Part shown: positions 26,336-34,066 of the stretch, in pieces
Layout: the number at the start of each line of letters is the position of its first letter
Position numbering within the stretch: the first letter of the stretch is position 1
Origin: Palsa-1248 sp963737835
GTDB lineage: Bacteria; Gemmatimonadota; Gemmatimonadetes; Gemmatimonadales; Gemmatimonadaceae
Length of the DNA stretch: 64,000 nt
NCBI GenBank assembly: GCA_963737835.1
Contig: CAVTUH010000001.1
Span: forward strand, 3,906,001-3,970,000
Reading direction: 5' to 3'
Notes under the pieces: model-generated
What the model was told of the DNA's origin: nothing
Databases searched by the model: none
What the model saw: only the letters and a program-made list of their open reading frames with translations
Program-made: the position numbers and the translations under genes

Positions 26336-28595
26336 GGAACTACACCAACCGACCGCAGATGCCGACGCCAGCGACAGGCCGACGGACCCCCTCGATGCCG
26401 ACGCCGTCGCTCGTGATCTCGGACCGGGCGGTCCGGTCGCGCTCGCGCTCGCGGAGTCGAGTGCGGCGGCGGGCTATGAGGACCGGGCGAGTCAGCGTGA
26501 CATGGCGATGGCAGTTACCGGCCTGTACAACGCCGGCGGTGTTGCGCTGCTGGAGGCGGGTACCGGAGTAGGGAAGTCGCTCGCGTATCTTGTGCCGGCG
26601 CTTCGCTGGGCGGCCCTGTCTGGTGAGCGCACGGTGGTGTCCACCAACACCATCAACTTGCAGGAGCAACTGGTCGGCAAGGACCTGCCACTCCTCGCCG
26701 CGGCGCTGCAGGACCAGCCGGTCCGATTCGCGCTTCTCAAGGGGTGGCGCAACTACGTCTGCCTCCATCGGCTCGAGCACGCCGCTGCGGGAGCACTGGC
26801 GCTCTTCGACGCCGACCAGGAGCGGGAGCTGAGAGCGCTCGTGACGTGGTCGCAGGAGACGACGGACGGTTCGCTCGCGGACGCGCCTCATCCGCCGCGC
26901 GCGGAGGTCTGGGATGAGGTGACGGCGGAGCCGGATCTGTGTGGACGGCAACGGTGTCCGCACTACGACCGCTGTTTCGTGTTTCGAGCGCGCCGGGCGG
27001 CGGCCCAGGCGGACGTGGTCGTCGTCAACCATCACCTGCTCATGTCGGATGTCGCCGTGCGCCGTGTGCAGCACAACTGGCACGAGGCCGCCGTGATCCC
27101 GGCATACGGGCGGCTGGTGGTCGATGAGGGTCATCATCTCGAGGAGGCGGCGGGCGCCCATCTCGGTGCGACGGTCACGCGACGGGCATGGCAGCGCCTC
27201 ATGGCTCGTCTGGACCGGCGTGGAGGCAAGGGGCTATTGACCCGCCTTCTCGCGGGATTGCGTGGGATCGACGACCTGCTGTCGGCGGCGAGCATCGATC
27301 TCGTGCACGACACGCTCCTGAGCGCGACCAGCGCCGTCCGAGAGCGGAGTGAGCTCGTCTTCGATCTTCTGGCCGCGTTGCTCGCGGAGACCGGCACTCC
27401 GCAGCTGCGCCTCGATGACAGCTTTGCCGCGCACCCGGTGTGGGCCGCCGGACTTGGCAGCCTCCTCGAGTTGCTGCTTCGGGATGTCACCGCGCTCGAC
27501 GACGGTCTTCGGATCATCCAGGGACGACATGCCGATGAGGAGCTACAGGACGAGGCACTCGGACGAACGCTCAATGAGCTGCGCGGGGTCGGACGCCGGC
27601 TCACGGCGGCGACGAGTGCGCTGTGCGAGAGCCTCGCTCCCTCGCCAAACAGTGAGCCGGCGGTCCGGTGGCTCGAACGACGCCGCGCGGTCAGTGATCG
27701 CGAAGGGCCGGCGGGAGAGCGACGTGCCTCGGCGGGCAACATTGCCGTGTGCGCCGTACCGCTCGATCTCGCTCCCATCCTACGCCAGGATCTGTTCTCC
27801 CGGGTCGAAACCGCAATCGTGACGAGCGCGACGCTGGCGGCGGAGGGACGGTTCGATTTCCTCGCGTCGCGACTTGGCGTCGATACGCCGGAACTCGCGT
27901 TGCGAACGGCGCGGTATGCCTCTCCGTTCGACTATCCGCGGCAGGCGCTGTTGGCCATTCCGACCGATGTACCGGCCCCGAACCTCGACCAGGTTGCGCA
28001 TGCGGCGGCGGTGGTGGGCATCGTGCGCGACGTGGTGCGGGCTGCCGGCGGGGGAGTGTTCGTGCTCGTGACGAGTCATCGTGATGTGCGGGCGCTGGCG
28101 GAGGGGTTGCGGCGGGACGATGGCGATGTGGTACGGGACCTCCTCGTGCACGGAGACGGGCCGCGTGACGACCTGCTGCGGCGCTTTCGCGCGTCGGGGG
28201 ACGCGGTGCTGCTCGGCACGGCTTCGTTCTGGGAAGGCGTCGATGTCCCCGGACGCGCCCTGCGGGCGCTGGTGATCGCCCGGTTGCCGTTTCGCGTACC
28301 GACCGAGCCGGTGACGGCGGCGCAGTGTGAGCGCATCGTCGCGCGTGGTGGCGACCCCTTCGTCGAGTACATGCTGCCGCAGGCGTCCTTGCGCCTCAAT
28401 CAGGGATTCGGCCGGTTGATCCGGTCGGCGTCCGACCGCGGTGTGGTCGTGATCGCGGATCCGCGCGTCGTCACCAAGGCGTATGGCCGCGGCATGCTCG
28501 ATGCGCTCCCACCTGCACGACGAATGGTTGGGCCCTGGCCGGTTGTGCGACATCACATCGAGTCGTTCTTCCACTTGGAACCCTGCACCCCATGA
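26328..28595 (+). CDS. DinG/XPD-type ATP-dependent helicase
   Basis: The protein of about 755 residues has a Walker A motif in LLEAGTGVGKSLAYLVPAL and motif Ia STNTINLQEQL. Four Cys fit an XPD-like iron-sulphur cluster (NYVCLHR, DLCGRQRCPHYDRC), followed by DVVVVNHHLLMSD and a DEGH box in LVVDEGHHLEEAA. C-terminal motifs include TSATLAAEGRFDF, LGTASFWEGVDVPGRAL and the final QGFGRLIRSASDRGVVVIAD. DinG-like helicases unwind 5'-overhang DNA and R-loops. The frame continues upstream to 25059 only because of a frameshift in the preceding gene. GTG 26328 is the first plausible start after that gene's true stop. Confidence 0.88.
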   Translation: MSAELHQPTADADASDRPTDPLDADAVARDLGPGGPVALALAESSAAAGYEDRASQRDMAMAVTGLYNAGGVALLEAGTGVGKSLAYLVPALRWAALSGERTVVSTNTINLQEQLVGKDLPLLAAALQDQPVRFALLKGWRNYVCLHRLEHAAAGALALFDADQERELRALVTWSQETTDGSLADAPHPPRAEVWDEVTAEPDLCGRQRCPHYDRCFVFRARRAAAQADVVVVNHHLLMSDVAVRRVQHNWHEAAVIPAYGRLVVDEGHHLEEAAGAHLGATVTRRAWQRLMARLDRRGGKGLLTRLLAGLRGIDDLLSAASIDLVHDTLLSATSAVRERSELVFDLLAALLAETGTPQLRLDDSFAAHPVWAAGLGSLLELLLRDVTALDDGLRIIQGRHADEELQDEALGRTLNELRGVGRRLTAATSALCESLAPSPNSEPAVRWLERRRAVSDREGPAGERRASAGNIAVCAVPLDLAPILRQDLFSRVETAIVTSATLAAEGRFDFLASRLGVDTPELALRTARYASPFDYPRQALLAIPTDVPAPNLDQVAHAAAVVGIVRDVVRAAGGGVFVLVTSHRDVRALAEGLRRDDGDVVRDLLVHGDGPRDDLLRRFRASGDAVLLGTASFWEGVDVPGRALRALVIARLPFRVPTEPVTAAQCERIVARGGDPFVEYMLPQASLRLNQGFGRLIRSASDRGVVVIADPRVVTKAYGRGMLDALPPARRMVGPWPVVRHHIESFFHLEPCTP

Positions 28596-29224
28596 CACAG
28601 CGCCCGTCCAAGATCGTCGGCGTGGGCCGTAACTATGCGGCGCACGCGGCAGAGCTGGGCAATGATGTGCCAACGTCCCCGCTCATCTTCCTGAAGCCGC
28701 CGTCGAGCATTCTGCCGGACGGTGCGGCGATTCTCCTGCCTCGTGAGTCCTCTCGCGTCGAATTCGAAGGAGAGATCGGGATCGTGATTGGGAGCCGCGC
28801 GCGGCGCGTGTCGGAGCGGGACGCGGCGCGCGCGGTCCGAGGCGTCGTCGCGTTCAACGACGTCACGGCTCGCGACATCCAGAAGGCGGAGGGTCAGTGG
28901 ACGCGGGCCAAGGGGTTCGACACGTTCGGCCCGATCGGGGCCGAACAGGCGTACGTCGGGGATTGGGGAGCGTTGTCGGTCGTGACGAGGGTCAACGGCA
29001 TCGAACGTCAGCGCGCGCGCGCCGACACCATGGTCTTCTCGATTCCGCGCCTCGTGGCGTTCATTTCCTCGGTGATGACGCTGGAACCGGGTGACGTCGT
29101 GGCCACGGGCACGCCGTCCGGGACCGCGGCGCTTGCCGCCGGGGACCAGGTCGAGGTCACGGTCGAGGGCAGCGATGGTCGCGCGCTGAGCCGGGTTGGG
29201 AACCCGGTTGTCCATGGGGAGTAA
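28592..29224 (+). CDS. Fumarylacetoacetate hydrolase (FAH) family protein
   Basis: The 210-residue protein is the short FAH type, covering acylpyruvases, oxaloacetate decarboxylases and tautomerases. It has KIVGVGRNYAAHAAELG, PLIFLKPPSSILPDGAAILL, the metal-binding Glu pair in VEFEGEIGIVIG, FNDVTARDIQ and VVATGTPSGTAAL. The exact substrate cannot be read from sequence. It overlaps the helicase stop by 4 bp (ATGA) and the aminotransferase follows closely. Confidence 0.9.
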   Translation: MTQRPSKIVGVGRNYAAHAAELGNDVPTSPLIFLKPPSSILPDGAAILLPRESSRVEFEGEIGIVIGSRARRVSERDAARAVRGVVAFNDVTARDIQKAEGQWTRAKGFDTFGPIGAEQAYVGDWGALSVVTRVNGIERQRARADTMVFSIPRLVAFISSVMTLEPGDVVATGTPSGTAALAAGDQVEVTVEGSDGRALSRVGNPVVHGE

Positions 29225-29231
29225 CACCGGT

Positions 29232-30416
29232 ATGCCACCTCTGGCGGCCCGCATTGCCACCCTGCCGGAGTATCCGCTCGCCGCGATTCCGCAGCGGAAG
29301 CGGGCGTTGCTCGCGCGTGGAGTCGATGTGATCGATCTCGGGGCCGGGGACGCCGACCTCGCACCGCCAGCGGCCGCCGTCGAAGCGCTGGCGCGATCGG
29401 CACGCATTCCCGCGTACAACCGCTACGCCTTCGGGCTGGGTCTCGTGGATTTTCGCGAGGCGGTATCGGCGTGGATGCGGACGCGGTTCGGAATGACATT
29501 CGATCCCTTGCGCGAAATCGTGCCGCTCATCGGATCGAAGGAGGGGCTGTCGCACCTTGCTCTCGCGTACGTGAATCCCGGCGATGTCACGATTGTGCCG
29601 GAGCCGGGCTACGCCGCATACGCAGGGGGGTCGCTGCTGAGCGGTGGCTCCCCGTATCGGTACGCCCTGCGACCGAAGACACAGTTTCTCGTCGACCTCG
29701 ATGACATCCCGGCCGACGTGCTGCGGCGCACGAAGCTGCTGTATCTCAACTATCCGAACAATCCGACGGCAGCGACGGCGCCGCGCGACTATCTCGAGCG
29801 CGTCGTGCGCCGATGTCGCGAGCTCGACATCCTGCTCGTGTACGACAATGCGTACTCGGAGCTTGCCTACGACGGGTACGTGCCGCCGAGCATCTTCGAG
29901 ATCGACGGCGCGCGCGACGTCGCCATCGAGTTTCACTCGGTGTCGAAGACGTACAACATGACCGGGTGGCGCTGTGGCTGGGCTGTCGCGAGACCGGAGA
30001 TTTGTGCAGCGCTGGCACAGGTCAAGTCGTTTGTCGACACCGGCCAGTTCATGGCGGTGCAGGCCGCGGCGGTGGCGGCGATCGGGAGTTGGCGCGAGTT
30101 CGTTCCCCGCAACGTCGCGACGTTCCGCGAGCGCCGCGACGTGGCCGTTGCGGCGTTCCGTAGTGCGGGGTTCGCTTGCGAGACGCCCAAGGCCACGATG
30201 TATCTGTGGGCCGAATTACCCGAAGAGATCCCGAGTGCGGTGTTTGCGGAGCGCCTCATGGACGAGGCCGGCGTGATCGTCATGCCGGGGTCGGGATTTG
30301 GGGCGGGCGGAGAAGGCTTCTTTCGTGTATCCTTCATAGTCTCCCCGGAGCGGCTCCACGCCGCCGCCGGGCGTGCGGGGCAGGTTCTTGCAGCTTTCGC
30401 TGACCCGGTTGCATAG
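29232..30416 (+). CDS. Class I/II PLP-dependent aminotransferase
   Basis: The product of about 394 residues has the fold type I features: IDLGAGDADLAPPAAAVEA, GSKEGLSHLALAYVNPGD, LYLNYPNNPTAATAPRDYL, VYDNAYSEL and the PLP lysine in HSVSKTYNMTGWRCGW. It resembles LL-diaminopimelate/alanine-type aminotransferases, but the substrate is not certain. ATG 29232 is chosen; GGGGAG lies about 11 bases upstream. In-frame ATGs at 29196 and 29214 would overlap the FAH gene. Confidence 0.9.
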   Translation: MPPLAARIATLPEYPLAAIPQRKRALLARGVDVIDLGAGDADLAPPAAAVEALARSARIPAYNRYAFGLGLVDFREAVSAWMRTRFGMTFDPLREIVPLIGSKEGLSHLALAYVNPGDVTIVPEPGYAAYAGGSLLSGGSPYRYALRPKTQFLVDLDDIPADVLRRTKLLYLNYPNNPTAATAPRDYLERVVRRCRELDILLVYDNAYSELAYDGYVPPSIFEIDGARDVAIEFHSVSKTYNMTGWRCGWAVARPEICAALAQVKSFVDTGQFMAVQAAAVAAIGSWREFVPRNVATFRERRDVAVAAFRSAGFACETPKATMYLWAELPEEIPSAVFAERLMDEAGVIVMPGSGFGAGGEGFFRVSFIVSPERLHAAAGRAGQVLAAFADPVA

Positions 30417-30422
30417 TCTTCT

Positions 30423-31336
30423 ATGGATTTGACGGCGCAGAACAGGACGGGGGGTAAGAATCGACGGGAATCCCGTCGGGCGCTCGCCGTCTCGATCGCT
30501 CTGCACGTGCTGGTGGGCGCGGGGCTGATTCGTGTGCTGCTCATGCCCAGCGCCCTGGGCGGCTGGCTGCACTTCTCCAAAGAGGCGCGGCCCCAGGTTG
30601 AGCATCTGCGGTACGTGGCCTTGCCACCGGCAGGCCCGCCGCCGGCCGCCGGGCGTGCGGCACCGCAGGCAGCGCATGTAACCCCACCGCCGGCAGGCCC
30701 GACCCTGGTTGCGCCGCCGGCGACGGTGCCGACAGCTCTTCCACCGGCCCCCAGCAAAGCCGCTCCGCCGGCCGAGGTACAGGGTGTAGGTCCCGTGGCC
30801 GCGACGGGCGGCCCGGGCGCAGGGGCTCGGTTCGAGTATCATGGGCCTGGGGTATATGTGCCCCCGGCGCCCCCTGGGACTGGCGAGCGGCAGCTGACCA
30901 CCAATGAGCGACTCGACAGCGCGGCACACGCGATTACCGGCCACTACAACGACTCAGTGATGGCGTTGGGCCCGACGCGTCAGCCGGGCGACTGGACGAA
31001 GACGATCGGCGGCAAGAAGTGGGGATGGACCAGCAGTACATCCACCTGGGACCGATTGCGATCCCGAACGCCATCCTCGCCGCGCTGCCGCTCAACATGC
31101 TCAACGACAATCCGATCGCCGCGGCGAACAACCGGGCCATTAACTATCGCTCGGCCGATATCGCCTTCCAGCGCAACAAGCAGCTGGACGACGAAGAGTT
31201 TCACAAAGCGGTCAAAGAGGAGCGACTCCGCAAGGAGCGTGAGCACCAGCAGCAACAGAAGAAGGACCAGTCACCGCCCCCGAACCAGACGCCGACGGTC
31301 GCACAGCAGCAGGGAGGATCGGCGCCGACGCAATAG
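30423..31336 (+). pseudogene. Membrane-anchored proline-rich protein, one frameshift
   Basis: The start is a short basic cytoplasmic tail followed by one membrane helix (ALAVSIALHVLVGAGLIRVL) and then a Pro/Ala-rich stretch to about residue 150, as in TonB-like proteins. A one-base loss in a G run near 31018-31024 moves the frame. Restoring it gives TIGGKKWGMDQQYIHLGPIA, LPLNMLNDNPIAAANNRAIN and a Glu/Lys/Gln-rich coiled tail ending at the TAG before 31337. Without repair the frame reads basic nonsense to 31394. I see no TonB C-terminal domain, so only 'TonB-like architecture' is supported. Confidence 0.7.
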
Positions 31337-31462
31337 GGGCGCGGGCGCTCGCGCGCCCGGGAAAGGAGAAAGGAGACGGGTACCAGGACCGTAAGGTCTA
31401 GGTATCGTCTCCTTTCTCCTTTCTGGAGGTCCCCTTTCTCGGGCGCGCTAGTGCCCGCGCCG
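31336..31462. terminator. Large bidirectional hairpin with 7-bp-repeat arms (GARAGGA family)
   Basis: A left arm from about 31336 (GGGGCGCGGGCGCT, GCGCGCCCGGGAAAGGA, GAAAGGAGACG) pairs with a right arm ending near 31462 (CGTCTCCTTTC, TCCTTTC, CTTTCTCGGGCGCGC, AGTGCCCGCGCC). An internal bulge and a loop around 31384-31401 interrupt it. It lies exactly between two convergent genes, so a terminator for both strands is likely. It shares 7-bp units with the element at 18197. Confidence 0.75.
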
Positions 31463-32146
31463 TCAAGCCCCGACGACTTCCTCCGGTTCCAGCTCGCTGC
31501 CTGCCAACCCCACGTCGCTTTCCCCGTGACCGTCGTGGAATGGCCGGAAGACGCCGCAGACCACTCCGAGCACCGCGAAGTTGTCCTGCGGTCCCACGGT
31601 GATTTCGCGGTCGTTCGTGCTTGCCGGCTCGAGCACGATGGCGGCGCCGCAATGCGTCAGCGTTTTGACGGTCGTGTCTTCACCGATCCGGGCGGCGACG
31701 ATTTCGCCATCGCGGGCGCGGGCCGACGGGTTTACGAGGACGAAGTCTCCGTCCAGAATGCCCCGTCCTTCCATCCCATTGCCTCTGATCCGAAGGGCGA
31801 AGACATCGTCGCCCGGGACGAATCGCCGATCGACTGTCAGGAAGCCTTGCCGGTGCTCGGGCGTGAGCGCGGGCTCGCTCGGGGCGATTCGCCCATAGAT
31901 CGGGATCGGCTGAATGCGCGAGGTGGCGGCGAAGCCTAGGAGGCGAACGCCCCGTGAGCGGGACGGGTCGCGCTCAATGTAGCCTTTCTCGGCGAGCGCT
32001 TGCAGGATGTCGGACACGGTCTTGGTCGACTTGATTCGAAACCGTTTACCGATCTCCCGGATACTTGGCTGGTACGTGTTCTCGGTGAGGAAGTCCAGCA
32101 GATAGTGGTAAACGCGTCGCTCAGTCGGTGTCAGGGGCTCTGCCAT
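31463..32146 (-). CDS. lexA: LexA-like repressor lacking autocleavage residues
   Basis: The 227-residue protein has a LexA winged-helix domain (TPTERRVYHYLLDFLTEN, QPSIREIGKRFRIKS, LAEKGYIERD and SRGVRLL) and an S24-type C-terminal domain. The Ala-Gly cleavage pair expected in GRVAAGEP is Pro89-Ser90 here (YGRIAPSEP). The catalytic Ser is replaced by Gly124 (IRGNGMEGRGILDGD). The Lys of the dyad remains (TTVKTL, Lys161). It should bind DNA and dimerise but should not self-cleave. Synechocystis LexA is a known non-cleavable precedent. It follows gltX on the same strand, after 162 bp. Confidence 0.88.
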   Translation of the reverse strand: MAEPLTPTERRVYHYLLDFLTENTYQPSIREIGKRFRIKSTKTVSDILQALAEKGYIERDPSRSRGVRLLGFAATSRIQPIPIYGRIAPSEPALTPEHRQGFLTVDRRFVPGDDVFALRIRGNGMEGRGILDGDFVLVNPSARARDGEIVAARIGEDTTVKTLTHCGAAIVLEPASTNDREITVGPQDNFAVLGVVCGVFRPFHDGHGESDVGLAGSELEPEEVVGA

Positions 32147-32308
32147 GCCTGCCTCCGCGAGTCAAATGGCCGGGTCAGTGGGCGCTGCTTGTTTGCGCTA
32201 GGGACCCATTACCGCGGCAGGCCAAGCGCCCTCATGGAGGGCACCCGTCTGGCGGGCGCAACCACATTCAAACTTATGATCCTGCGCGGTCCGGTCAATA
32301 AGTATGGA

Positions 32309-33775
32309 TCACACAAGAGTTCGAATAGCTGTATTGATTCTTGACAAAGATGTGTCGCGTCCAAGCAACACTAGCACGTCGAAGATCCCAGGGCTCACGG
32401 TCAGGCCGGTAAGCGCGACCCGGAGGGGTTGAAAGATCTTGCCGGCTGCCAGCTGACGCGCGGCGGCCAGATCGCGGAGTGCGGCCTCGAGTGCCTCGGT
32501 CGTCCAGGACGACACGGCGGCCAGCGCATCGCGCGTAGCGGTCAACAGCGCCACGGTTGCCGGGCGGTCCTTCCACTGCTTCGCCACGGCATCAGGGTCG
32601 TACGAAATCGTCTCGCGAAGATAGGGCTCGGCCTGCCGCACGATGTCGTTGATGGTGCGTGCGCGGACACGCAGCAGGTCGATGAGGGACGCGTACCATT
32701 CGCGCCGCGCGGCGAGTGCGCCTGCGTCCGCCAGTCCCGCCGCCACGAGCGCGGTCGTGACTCGGGGCAGGAGCTCGTCGAGTGCAATCAGCGACAGGTG
32801 CTGACCGTTCATCCACTCCAGCTTTTGGGGGTCGAAGATGGCGGCCTTCCGTTGCAGCCCCGCGGGAGAAAACAGTTCGATCATCTCCGCAGTCGTCATG
32901 ATCTCGCGGTCACCGCCGGGGGACCAGCCGAGGAGCGCGAGGAAGTTGGCCATGGCACTCGGGAGGATCCCTTCCCGCTGGTAGTCGGCGACCGCGGTCG
33001 CGCCGTGGCGCTTGCTCAGCTTCTTGCCGTCGGTGCCGTGCACCATCGGCAGATGCGCAAACTCCGGCAGCGAGGCATTCAGCGCCCGGTACAGCAGGAT
33101 CTGTTTGGGCGTGTTCGAGATATGGTCATCGCCGCGCATGACAATGCTGATGCGCATCGCAATGTCATCCGAGACCACGGCCATGTTGTACACGGGCGTC
33201 CCGTCGGACCGGAGAACGATGAAGTCCTCGATGTCCTTGTTGGGGAATGCAATGCGGCCGTGCACGACGTCTTCCCAATCGGTCACTCCGTCAGGCACGC
33301 GGAAGCGAATTGCACTCGGCATGCCCGCGGCCACGCGCCTGGCGATCTCGTCAGCTCCCAACTGGTCGCAGCGCCGATCGTAACGGAATGCTTCGCGACG
33401 GGCATCGGCGGCCGCGCGTCGCTGCTCCAGCTCCTCGGGCGTGCAAAAACACCGGTAGGCGGCGCCGGAGGCGAGCAGCCGCTCGGCGTCCCGGCGGTGC
33501 TGCTCCAGGTTCGCGCCCTGATACAGGACCTCCTCATCCCAGCCGAGCCCGAGCCATCTGAGTCCCTCGAAGATTGCCCGGGTGGATGCTTCCGTGCTGC
33601 GGGCCCGATCCGTGTCCTCGATGCGGAGCAGGAATTGCCCGCCGGTATGTCGGGCGTAGAGCCAATTGAGGAGCGCAGTGCGCGCACCGCCGACGTGGAG
33701 GTAGCCGGTCGGCGACGGGGCGAAGCGGAGCCGCGGCGCGGAGCGCGCGGCTGTGTTGGGCGCGGTATCAGGCAC
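32309..33775 (-). CDS. gltX: Glutamyl-tRNA synthetase
   Basis: The 488-residue class I synthetase charges tRNA-Glu. Its HIGH-equivalent is in RFAPSPTGYLHVGGARTALL, followed by QFLLRIEDTDRARS, the zinc-finger region YRCFCTPEEL, and the KMSKS-equivalent DGKKLSKRHGATAV near residue 255. The C-terminal helical anticodon-binding domain is present. The last 15 residues are coded by an A/T-richer stretch and may be a read-through of the usual end, but no earlier stop is seen. Confidence 0.96.
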   Translation of the reverse strand: MPDTAPNTAARSAPRLRFAPSPTGYLHVGGARTALLNWLYARHTGGQFLLRIEDTDRARSTEASTRAIFEGLRWLGLGWDEEVLYQGANLEQHRRDAERLLASGAAYRCFCTPEELEQRRAAADARREAFRYDRRCDQLGADEIARRVAAGMPSAIRFRVPDGVTDWEDVVHGRIAFPNKDIEDFIVLRSDGTPVYNMAVVSDDIAMRISIVMRGDDHISNTPKQILLYRALNASLPEFAHLPMVHGTDGKKLSKRHGATAVADYQREGILPSAMANFLALLGWSPGGDREIMTTAEMIELFSPAGLQRKAAIFDPQKLEWMNGQHLSLIALDELLPRVTTALVAAGLADAGALAARREWYASLIDLLRVRARTINDIVRQAEPYLRETISYDPDAVAKQWKDRPATVALLTATRDALAAVSSWTTEALEAALRDLAAARQLAAGKIFQPLRVALTGLTVSPGIFDVLVLLGRDTSLSRINTAIRTLV

Positions 33776-33803
33776 GTAGGAAAGTAGTGGCGAACGGCAG
33801 GAC

Positions 33804-34018
33804 GATGGACGTTAGACGTTGGACGTTAGACGTTGGACGTTGGAAGAGAAACCCCGAGGGCCTGCCACGGTGCACCGCGACAGGCCCCCCGAGGTTTCTT
33901 CTCCAACGTCTAACGTCCAACGTCCAACGTCTAGCCCCAACGTCCAACGTCCAACGTCTAGCCCCAACGTCTAACGTCCAACGTCCAGCCCCCAACGTCC
34001 AACGTCCAACGTCTAGCC
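33804..34018. repeat. 7-bp-repeat inverted element filling a divergent promoter region (TTRGACG family)
   Basis: The left arm (33804-33842) runs TGGACGT, TAGACGT, TGGACGT, TAGACGT, TGGACGT. A core hairpin (about 33843-33904) pairs AGAAACCCCGAGGGCCTG with CAGGCCCCCCGAGGTTTCTT-like sequence. The right arm (33904-34018) has about 15 inverse units (CCAACGT, CTAACGT) in four blocks separated by CTAGCC. It occupies nearly the whole space between the divergent genes gltX and the membrane-sensor gene. The core shares AAACC-YCGAGG with the element at 7002. Confidence 0.85.
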
Positions 34019-34066
34019 CTTTGGTCGACGTTGCTTGCCTCGGGGCCATGTCCCTAGGCTAGACGC

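Noticed and set aside
30423..31394. TonB protein
   Set aside because: It has one helix and a Pro-rich region but no TonB C-terminal domain in either frame.
33804..34018. Possible CRISPR array
   Set aside because: Units are 7 bp and continuous with no unique spacers; the arms are inverted about a hairpin.
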